Shown here one piece after another: positions 1-4,464 of a stretch of DNA of 5,540 bases. The stretch comes from Bacteroidia bacterium (lineage in GTDB: Bacteria; Bacteroidota; Bacteroidia; NS11-12g; UBA955), in contig JADLHV010000077.1 of the NCBI GenBank assembly GCA_020848595.1, forward strand, positions 1-5,540, in the 5' to 3' direction. The notes under the pieces were generated by a model. That model was not told the origin of the DNA, did not search any database, and saw nothing but the letters and a program-made list of their open reading frames with translations. Numbering within the stretch: the stretch's first letter is position 1; every line of letters begins with the position of its first letter. The position numbers and the translations under genes are program-made.

Positions 1-45
1 AATATGGCCAAAGAAATGGGATGCAAAATAAATTTGATACAATAA
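1..45 (+). CDS. Possible C-terminal end of a rightward gene (partial)
   Basis: One forward frame is open from the first base to a TAA at 43-45, giving the 14-residue tail NMAKEMGCKINLIQ. The stop sits exactly at the foot of the bidirectional terminator at 45-71, which is where the end of a rightward gene would be expected, because the hairpin carries a T-run on both strands. Nothing in 14 residues identifies a family. A second forward frame stops at 29-31 and is a weaker alternative, and it is also possible that no gene ends here. The call rests on position and not on homology. Confidence 0.35.
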   Translation, partial: NMAKEMGCKINLIQ

Positions 46-71
46 AAAACCCCAAAAATATTGGGGTTTTT
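45..71. terminator. Bidirectional intrinsic terminator
   Basis: An 11-bp perfect hairpin pairs 45-55 with 61-71 around a 5-nt loop (56-60). Its core is CCCC/GGGG, with A/T flanks that form a T-run on each strand: 67-71 on the plus strand and 49-44 on the minus strand. Read leftward it begins 5 nt beyond the tRNA-Cys 3' end and would terminate that transcript. Read rightward it would end whatever gene stops at 45. Confidence 0.85.
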
Positions 72-76
72 AATTG

Positions 77-147
77 AGGTCGGAAGCGGATTCGAACCGC
101 TGTAGAGGGTTTTGCAGACCCGTGCCTAGCCACTCGGCCATCCGACC
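77..147 (-). tRNA. tRNA-Cys (anticodon GCA)
   Basis: The minus strand folds into a full cloverleaf. A 7-bp acceptor stem pairs GGTCGGA with TCCGACC. The D arm has a GCC/GGC stem. The anticodon arm has loop CTGCAAA, so the anticodon is GCA and reads UGC/UGU cysteine codons. The T arm has a 5-bp stem, AGCGG/CCGCT, around TTCGAAT. The first anticodon-stem pair (C-U) is mismatched. The discriminator base is U (position 77), the identity base expected for tRNA-Cys. No CCA is encoded after it, so the end must be added by nucleotidyltransferase. The total is 71 nt, normal for this isoacceptor. A terminator follows immediately and a dedicated promoter precedes it. Confidence 0.96.
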
Positions 148-164
148 TTTTAATTAAAGAGGTG

Positions 165-195
165 CAAACTTACACCTTTTCCTAATAATTTGCAA
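165..195 (-). promoter_or_regulatory. Predicted promoter of tRNA-Cys
   Basis: On the minus strand TAAGTTTG (172-165) matches the Bacteroidota -7 consensus TAnnTTTG exactly. A TTG (195-193) lies upstream across a 20-nt spacer, within the normal -33/-7 range. Transcription would begin near 158, about 11 nt before the mature tRNA 5' end at 147. The tRNA can therefore be expressed independently of the DUF5606-type gene upstream. The -7 box lies in a short stem-loop (see findings). Confidence 0.6.
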
Positions 196-210
196 TTAAA
201 ATCGACAGCA

Positions 211-777
211 TTAAGCCATCTTGCGAATAGTATTGACTGATTTGCCTTTACTTTTGGTATCGCCTTTAGGGGTAGCAGTCTTTGTAGACTTTTCGGCTTT
301 TGCTTTAGTTTCCTTAACTTTGGTATCTTTAACTTCAGATTTATTTTCACCTTCACTTTCAGAGTCTGCTTCAGCAATTGATTTTCTCAAAGCTTCAAAA
401 TCAAGTTTTTCGCTAAGGATAGTATACCAAGTTGCCAATTTCTTCATGTCTGATAGATAAATACGTTCGTTATCAAAGTTTGGGAGAACTTTACCTAAAA
501 ATTGAGGAAAGGCATCATCATTAGCTTTTTTGTCTGGTAAAACAAGACCTTCTTTAACTTTATCGAAAATAGAAAGTAATACTACAGCAAGTCTTTCTTC
601 ACCTTCCATAGTAAACATTGCGATATCCGACAAAATAGACACTTTTGTGGTTGCAGATGTAGGGATTTTTTTACCGCTTCCATCAAGCGCTTCCACTATC
701 AAGCCATTTTTTCTTTGACCGATTACGTGATAAAGTCCGGGCATGCCCGAAATTGCTACAACATCTTTCAATTCCAT
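211..777 (-). CDS. DUF5606-type protein with lysine-rich C-terminal tail
   Basis: This 188-residue protein is predicted to be cytosolic, with no signal peptide or membrane segment. Its N-terminal part (about residues 1-125) opens with MELKDVVAISGMPGLYHVIG, followed by NGLIVEALDGSGKKIP and, near 98-118, a VLPNFDNERIYLSDMKKLATWY stretch spread over two elements. I recognise this as the DUF5606 domain found in Bacteroidota. Its biochemical role is unknown to me. Residues 139-188 are low complexity (Lys, Glu, Ser, Thr, Ala), first acidic and then basic, and end in RKMA. The tail is probably disordered and could bind nucleic acid or acidic partners, but that is inference. The start at 777 fits the conserved N-terminus and a predicted promoter just upstream. 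The gene points away from the operon at 858 and is followed by tRNA-Cys 63 nt downstream. Confidence 0.85.
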   Translation of the reverse strand: MELKDVVAISGMPGLYHVIGQRKNGLIVEALDGSGKKIPTSATTKVSILSDIAMFTMEGEERLAVVLLSIFDKVKEGLVLPDKKANDDAFPQFLGKVLPNFDNERIYLSDMKKLATWYTILSEKLDFEALRKSIAEADSESEGENKSEVKDTKVKETKAKAEKSTKTATPKGDTKSKGKSVNTIRKMA

Positions 778-785
778 ATATCTCG

Positions 786-816
786 CAAATTTTCTATATT
801 ATTTTGATAAAACAAA
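786..816 (-). promoter_or_regulatory. Predicted promoter of the DUF5606-type gene
   Basis: Minus-strand TTTG (816-813) lies 19 nt upstream of AAAATTTG (793-786), which matches the TAnnTTTG -7 box at all fixed positions except the first (A for T). The start codon at 777 would lie only a few bases after the transcription start, so the mRNA would be almost leaderless. The imperfect -7 box and very short leader keep confidence low. Confidence 0.35.
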
Positions 817-819
817 GCC

Positions 820-846
820 TTGAGAAGTTTTTTTGTCATAGTTTTG
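820..846 (+). promoter_or_regulatory. Predicted promoter of the five-gene operon
   Basis: TAGTTTTG (839-846) is an exact TAnnTTTG -7 box. The nearest -33 candidate is TTG at 820-822, giving a 16-nt spacer that is slightly short for this promoter class. Transcription would start around 852, about 5 nt before the ATG at 858. It lies back to back with the promoter of the leftward DUF5606-type gene, with the two -33 elements only 3 nt apart. Confidence 0.4.
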
Positions 847-857
847 TAAACATTTTT

Positions 858-1382
858 ATGAGTAAGAAACTTTTAATATACGGTCTAGCGTTTGGTAGCG
901 CCACCGCAGCACTCGCTTATATCTACTTAGTGTCTATAGTCTATAGTCCCGATTTATGGAAACATTTAGTTGAGTTTATTTCCGAACTCCTTATTGTGCC
1001 CGGAATTGGTATCTATTTATTTTTAAGAGATTTTAAGAAAACTAGTCCCGAAGAGTTTATGTTAGGGAGGGTTGTCTTTCTTGGATTCATACTGAGTATA
1101 ATAATTGGTGCTTCTGTTTCACTATTGTACTCGTATGTTCATTCTTATAATCCTGGTGTAATCGCTAGAATGGTCGATCTGAAAATAAATAGTTTTAAAA
1201 CCAGTAAGTACTTTACTCAGTTTTCGGCTCAAGAAGTAGAACAAAAACTACAAGAAATTAGAGATATGTATAATGTCAGAACAGTTTTTGTCGACCAACT
1301 TTTTAGAGGTGGTGCACGTGGATTATTTCTAAGTGCGGTGTTTGGATTCTTTATGAAAGCTAGAATGAACAGAGACTATTGA
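858..1382 (+). CDS. DUF4199-like inner-membrane protein
   Basis: A 174-residue hydrophobic protein with four likely transmembrane helices at about 4-27, 38-57, 71-95 and 148-167. A polar segment (about 97-146), rich in Lys, Gln and Glu, lies between helices three and four. Size, helix layout, the short LFLRDFKK-type loop after helix two and the positively charged C-terminus after helix four resemble the DUF4199 family common in Bacteroidota, whose function is unknown. The assignment is from overall pattern and not from a diagnostic motif. The frame is open further upstream to an ATG at 753, but that start would run through the divergent neighbour's start region and add an unlikely N-terminus. 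The ATG at 858 (MSKKLLIYG) follows a predicted -7 box and is preferred. It is the first gene of the operon and its TGA overlaps the TTG start of plsC. Confidence 0.7.
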   Translation: MSKKLLIYGLAFGSATAALAYIYLVSIVYSPDLWKHLVEFISELLIVPGIGIYLFLRDFKKTSPEEFMLGRVVFLGFILSIIIGASVSLLYSYVHSYNPGVIARMVDLKINSFKTSKYFTQFSAQEVEQKLQEIRDMYNVRTVFVDQLFRGGARGLFLSAVFGFFMKARMNRDY

Positions 1383-2119
1383 AAAAAATTTTAGGTAAAA
1401 TAGGATTTGTTTGGTTCGGACTCGTTTTCGCAGTCCTTTTTCTTGTTTTATATCCTTTCTTTGTTCTTACTTTAAGTACCGAGAAACTTTATCCTGTAGC
1501 TAATTTCTTACGTAAAATATGGGCTTGGGGTATCTTTATTCTAACTGGATCTATTGCCATTGTTAAACGCGAACAACCAAATTTTCCAAGTCCTTGTATC
1601 ATTGTTTCTAATCATACTTCTTATTTAGATATTGTTGTTTTGGGATTGTTTGCACCACCTAAAATTTCATTTATGGGTAAAGTTGAGTTGGCTAAGATTC
1701 CTTTGTTTGGTATTTTCTTTAGAACAGTTGATATTGCCGTGCATCGCGAAAGTTTACGAGGCTCTCATAAAGCTATTTTGGATGCTGCCAATAGAATTGA
1801 TAAAGGTTATTGTATTAATATTTATCCTGAAGGTACAATTTGGAATCGTACGCCATTGCTTAAACCTTTTAAAAATGGCGCTTTTAAACTCGCAATTGAA
1901 AAGAAAGTGCCCATAATACCGATTACGTTTTATAATAATTTTAAGGCATTACCGGATGAGAAATTTGAATATTACCCAACCGTGATTAAATGTAAAGTTC
2001 ATCGGGCTATTGAAACAAGTCATCTAAATATTGAAGATAGTGACCAACTTAGAGATGATATTTACAACCTTATTCACCAAGAATTAATCGATAAACACAT
2101 TATTCATGAAAATAACTGA
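1379..2119 (+). CDS. plsC: 1-acyl-sn-glycerol-3-phosphate acyltransferase
   Basis: Transfers an acyl chain to the sn-2 position of lysophosphatidic acid to make phosphatidic acid, the precursor of membrane phospholipids, at the cytoplasmic face of the inner membrane. The 246-residue length is typical. An N-terminal membrane helix spans about 8-31. The catalytic HX4D motif is NHTSYLD (His79, Asp84). The glycerol-phosphate-binding region includes GK at 100-101 and FFR at 113-115. YPEGT at 149-153 is the conserved EGT-type motif and VPIIPITF (177-184) is the fourth block. The start is TTG: the frame has a stop at 1361 and no ATG or GTG before the first conserved region, and the TTG overlaps the upstream TGA as TTGA, a classic coupled junction. 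Some family members acylate lyso-ornithine lipids, so the exact acceptor is inferred. Confidence 0.92.
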   Translation: MKKILGKIGFVWFGLVFAVLFLVLYPFFVLTLSTEKLYPVANFLRKIWAWGIFILTGSIAIVKREQPNFPSPCIIVSNHTSYLDIVVLGLFAPPKISFMGKVELAKIPLFGIFFRTVDIAVHRESLRGSHKAILDAANRIDKGYCINIYPEGTIWNRTPLLKPFKNGAFKLAIEKKVPIIPITFYNNFKALPDEKFEYYPTVIKCKVHRAIETSHLNIEDSDQLRDDIYNLIHQELIDKHIIHENN

Positions 2120-2402
2120 CGAAAAAATAGACCAATTAGCCCATTTGTCGAGGTTAGAATTTGATGCAGAAGCAAAAATTAAAATTAAATCTGACCTTGA
2201 AAACATTCTTGATTTTTGCGAACAACTCAATGAAGTAGATACTGATGGCGTTGAACCTTTAATATACATGACGGATACTTTTAATAATACCCGTGAAGAT
2301 GAGGTTGCTCAAAACTATTCCAAAGTGCAAATGTTGTCGAATGCACCTAAAAAAGACAGTGATTATTTTAGAGTTCCAAAAGTAATTGAACAAGATAAAT
2401 AA
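2106..2402 (+). CDS. gatC: Asp-tRNA(Asn)/Glu-tRNA(Gln) amidotransferase subunit C
   Basis: This is the small subunit of the cytosolic GatCAB complex, which converts mischarged Glu-tRNA(Gln) (and in some species Asp-tRNA(Asn)) to the correct amide form. GatC wraps around GatA and stabilises its contact with GatB. The 98 residues match the family throughout: an N-terminal helix KITDEKIDQLAHLSRLEF, a central helix with the ILDFCEQLNEVDTDGVEPL pattern (residues about 33-52), then a linker and DYFRVPKVIEQ at the C-terminus, corresponding to the usual F-x-VP-K-V ending. The ATG lies inside the end of plsC (14-nt overlap) and its stop overlaps the next gene's start by one base, so translation is probably coupled on both sides. 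gatA and gatB are not in the window and are presumably elsewhere in the genome. Confidence 0.95.
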   Translation: MKITDEKIDQLAHLSRLEFDAEAKIKIKSDLENILDFCEQLNEVDTDGVEPLIYMTDTFNNTREDEVAQNYSKVQMLSNAPKKDSDYFRVPKVIEQDK

Positions 2403-3121
2403 TGAACAAATTAATTGACATCCGCGGGGTTGAGAAGGTCTACCGAGTAGGTACCGAAAAAGTTTATGCATTGAAAGGTGTTGATTTGGATATATTTAAG
2501 GGTGAGTATGTTGCCTTAATGGGCCCTTCAGGTTCAGGAAAATCTACTTTAATGAATATTTTAGGTTGTCTTGATTCGTTTACTGCCGGAAAATATGTGC
2601 TCAATGGCACCGATGTTAGTATAATGAGCGAAAACGATTTAGCTGAAGTTCGTAACAAAGAAATAGGATTTGTATTCCAAACATTTAACTTGCTTCCAAG
2701 AATGTCGGCTCTCGAAAATGTAGCTCTACCTTTAGTATATGCTGGAGCGAGTAAAAAAGACCGTTTACAGAGAGCAGAAGAAGTGCTAATTCAAGTAGGA
2801 TTACAAGATAGAATGACCCATAAGCCAAATGAACTTTCAGGTGGACAAAGGCAAAGGGTGGCTATTGCACGTGGTTTAGTTAATAATCCCAGTATATTAC
2901 TAGCAGATGAACCTACTGGTAACCTTGATACTAAAACCTCTGTTGAAATTATGGAATTGTTCAGAGAAATTCATTCTAAGGGAAATACTATAGTACTTGT
3001 AACACACGAAGAAGATATCGCGATGAATGCAAAACGAATTGTCAGGTTAAGGGATGGACAAATTGAATCTGATAATATTAATAATATGTTTGAACAATCT
3101 AAGACTAAAATTGTATTGTAA
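2402..3121 (+). CDS. ABC transporter ATP-binding protein, MacB/LolD type
   Basis: A 239-residue nucleotide-binding subunit that would power an inner-membrane ABC complex. All catalytic motifs are intact: Walker A GPSGSGKST (41-49), Q-loop Gln93 in FVFQTFNLLPRM, signature LSGGQ (145-149), Walker B ILLADE (165-170), D-loop NLD (174-176) and H-loop His202. The NLLPRMSALENVALPL stretch and the VYRVGTEKVYALKGV opening are typical of the family serving MacB (efflux) or LolCDE (lipoprotein release) permeases. No permease gene adjoins it, so the partner must be encoded elsewhere and the substrate is unknown. The last 15 or so residues after the DGQIESD strand are a short extension. The start ATG overlaps the gatC stop (TAATG). 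Confidence 0.93.
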   Translation: MNKLIDIRGVEKVYRVGTEKVYALKGVDLDIFKGEYVALMGPSGSGKSTLMNILGCLDSFTAGKYVLNGTDVSIMSENDLAEVRNKEIGFVFQTFNLLPRMSALENVALPLVYAGASKKDRLQRAEEVLIQVGLQDRMTHKPNELSGGQRQRVAIARGLVNNPSILLADEPTGNLDTKTSVEIMELFREIHSKGNTIVLVTHEEDIAMNAKRIVRLRDGQIESDNINNMFEQSKTKIVL

Positions 3122-3124
3122 TTT

Positions 3125-3670
3125 ATGAAGATTTACACCAAAAGAGGAGATAAGGGCGAAACATCGTTGATAGGTGGACAAAGGGTGCCAAAACACCATG
3201 TTAGAATAGAATCTTATGGCACCATAGATGAGTTAAATTCATATATCGGAATTCTTAGAAGTTTTGTGAATGATAGTATCAACAAAGCAATTTTACCTGA
3301 GATTCAAGACCGTTTATTTACAGTGGGTAGTCTTTTAGCTTCTGCTCCTGGTAGTAAGATGATTGTGCCAGATTTACACGATGAAGATGTCGAATTGCTC
3401 GAAAAATCAATTGATTCGATGAATGAGGAATTGCCAGAATTGAGGTCCTTTGTTTTACCTGCAGGTAGTTTGGAGGTCGCACAATGTCATGTTGCTAGGT
3501 GCATTTGTCGCAGAGCCGAGCGCTTAATAGTTCATTTAAATGAGATTGAAGCAGTCGAGGAAATTATCTTACAATATATCAATAGACTATCAGATTATCT
3601 CTTTGTTGTGTCTAGATATCAAGCATTTAAATCAAATGTCCCTGAGGTATCTTGGCAACCTCGAATATAA
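3125..3670 (+). CDS. pduO: PduO-type cob(I)alamin adenosyltransferase
   Basis: Transfers the 5'-deoxyadenosyl group of ATP to cob(I)alamin, making adenosylcobalamin, the cofactor of enzymes such as methylmalonyl-CoA mutase. It is a cytosolic protein that functions as a trimer in characterised relatives. The 181-residue length matches single-domain members. Family landmarks are the N-terminal ATP-binding loop YTKRGDKGETSLIGG (4-18), SYGTIDELNSYIG (30-42), the ATP- and cobalamin-contacting helix around CRRAER (128-133) and NRLSDYLF (153-160). It resembles human MMAB over these blocks and lacks the additional domain of true Salmonella PduO. The gene follows the ABC ATPase after 3 nt and is the last member of the operon. 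No cobalamin riboswitch is visible ahead of it, so it is probably expressed constitutively with the operon. Confidence 0.94.
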   Translation: MKIYTKRGDKGETSLIGGQRVPKHHVRIESYGTIDELNSYIGILRSFVNDSINKAILPEIQDRLFTVGSLLASAPGSKMIVPDLHDEDVELLEKSIDSMNEELPELRSFVLPAGSLEVAQCHVARCICRRAERLIVHLNEIEAVEEIILQYINRLSDYLFVVSRYQAFKSNVPEVSWQPRI

Positions 3671-3675
3671 ATAAC

Positions 3676-4368
3676 TTATTTGCCGGTGGTAATTTTTTCT
3701 TTATAAAACATGGCTTCTTGGAAGTTCGGAGAATAAAGCAATGCCGAATCAAGATATACCAAAGACTCTTTAATTTTATTTGAATTTAAACTAATTTTAG
3801 CTTTGTCTAAATAGCAAGAGGATTTTAGATCTACAATTTGAGTAGTTCCTGCATCAACATTAGCTTCAAAATATTCTTGTTTAGCCCCTCCGTATAGTAT
3901 TTCATTGATGGTTTTAATGTAATCGTCTAAATCATTATCAGATGAGAATTTTAAAGAGGCATACATATATTTATGTTTGTTTAATCCTGAGATTTTATAG
4001 GCTTTTAAAATGCAATTTTTGGCGTCATCCATATTGTTTTCGGACCCAAGGAAAATGCCTTTAAATTCTAATAACATAGCATTGTCTGGATTCATAAGCA
4101 ATCCTTTGTCAGTGTACCTTTTGCCAGCGTCAAAATTTTTGAGTTTTTTAATGCTATAGTAGGCTAAAGAGTCGTAGTATTTTGCAGCATTAGCTGTGTC
4201 GGTTACTAACAAATGATTCAAAGCAACGACAGCAGCAACATAATCATGATTAGTATATGCATTTGTATAGACATCTTTCCAGCTGTCTAGTTTTGTTTCG
4301 GATTTAGGTTTACAAGAATAAATCAAAGTGCTAGAAGCAACTAAAAAGAAAATAATTCGTCTAATCAT
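3676..4368 (-). CDS. TPR-like lipoprotein, 230 residues
   Basis: The protein begins MIRRIIFFLVASSTLIYSC, a short lipoprotein signal peptide with a lipobox IYSC, so Cys19 would be acylated and the mature protein anchored to a membrane on the periplasmic side or outside. The mature part is helical, with TPR-like A/B helix pairs: about 38-58 (HDYVAAVVALNHLL), 63-92, 97-125 (around MNPDNAMLLEFKGIFLG and DDAKNCILKAYKI) and 188-225 (around KISLNSNKIKESLVYLDSALLYSPNFQEAMFYK across two helices). Such repeats usually bind other proteins; the partner is unknown. The frame is open to an ATG at 4425, but that codon lies upstream of the predicted -7 box at 4402-4409 and would spoil the signal peptide, so 4368 is chosen. 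Its stop is 5 nt from the stop of the convergent adenosyltransferase gene. A divergent PKD-repeat gene shares its promoter region. Confidence 0.82.
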   Translation of the reverse strand: MIRRIIFFLVASSTLIYSCKPKSETKLDSWKDVYTNAYTNHDYVAAVVALNHLLVTDTANAAKYYDSLAYYSIKKLKNFDAGKRYTDKGLLMNPDNAMLLEFKGIFLGSENNMDDAKNCILKAYKISGLNKHKYMYASLKFSSDNDLDDYIKTINEILYGGAKQEYFEANVDAGTTQIVDLKSSCYLDKAKISLNSNKIKESLVYLDSALLYSPNFQEAMFYKEKITTGK

Positions 4369-4397
4369 ATAATGCAAGTCGTTAAATGTTTGTATTT

Positions 4398-4424
4398 TGT
4401 GCAAAAGTAGTAATATTTTGCACA
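4398..4424. repeat. 9-bp perfect inverted repeat in a divergent promoter region
   Basis: TGTGCAAAA (4398-4406) and TTTTGCACA (4416-4424) are perfect reverse complements separated by 9 nt. The left arm contains most of the -7 box of the leftward lipoprotein promoter and the right arm contains the TTTG -33 element of the rightward promoter. The symmetry could be a dimeric regulator's operator or could partly arise because both arms carry promoter elements of opposite direction. It does not have a T-tract placing it as a terminator. Confidence 0.6.
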
Positions 4425-4432
4425 TTTTTCAA
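4402..4432 (-). promoter_or_regulatory. Predicted promoter of the lipoprotein gene
   Basis: On the minus strand TACTTTTG (4409-4402) is an exact TAnnTTTG -7 box, with TTG (4432-4430) 20 nt upstream. Transcription would begin near 4396, leaving a leader of about 27 nt before the ATG at 4368. This placement excludes the longer reading frame starting at 4425. Confidence 0.6.
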
Positions 4433-4450
4433 TATTTAATCGTATTTTTG
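4417..4450 (+). promoter_or_regulatory. Predicted promoter of the PKD-repeat protein gene
   Basis: TATTTTTG (4443-4450) is an exact TAnnTTTG -7 box, and TTTG (4417-4420) precedes it by 22 nt, at the upper end of the usual spacer range. Transcription would begin near 4456 with a leader of under 10 nt before the ATG at 4465. The -33 elements of this and the opposing promoter lie inside each other's spans, so simultaneous polymerase binding seems impossible. Confidence 0.5.
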
Positions 4451-4464
4451 CTACATATCGGTAT

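Noticed and set aside
753..857. Upstream extension of the DUF4199-like frame to the ATG at 753
   Set aside because: It would overlap the divergent gene's start, lie upstream of the predicted -7 box at 839-846, and add an atypical N-terminus before a good membrane-protein start.
932..948. Tandem TCTATAG repeat
   Set aside because: Two short copies inside a coding region, encoding part of a membrane helix end; consistent with chance.
3100..3130. Possible cobalamin riboswitch ahead of the adenosyltransferase gene
   Set aside because: Only 3 nt separate it from the ABC ATPase gene, leaving no room for a riboswitch.
3669..3681. Palindrome AAATAA-C-TTATTT at the convergent gene ends
   Set aside because: It is all A/T with a one-base centre, cannot form a stable hairpin, and mostly reflects the two opposing TAA stop codons.
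4369..4425. Upstream extension of the lipoprotein frame to the ATG at 4425
   Set aside because: The codon lies upstream of the predicted promoter -7 box, and the extra 19 residues would precede and disrupt a clear lipoprotein signal peptide.
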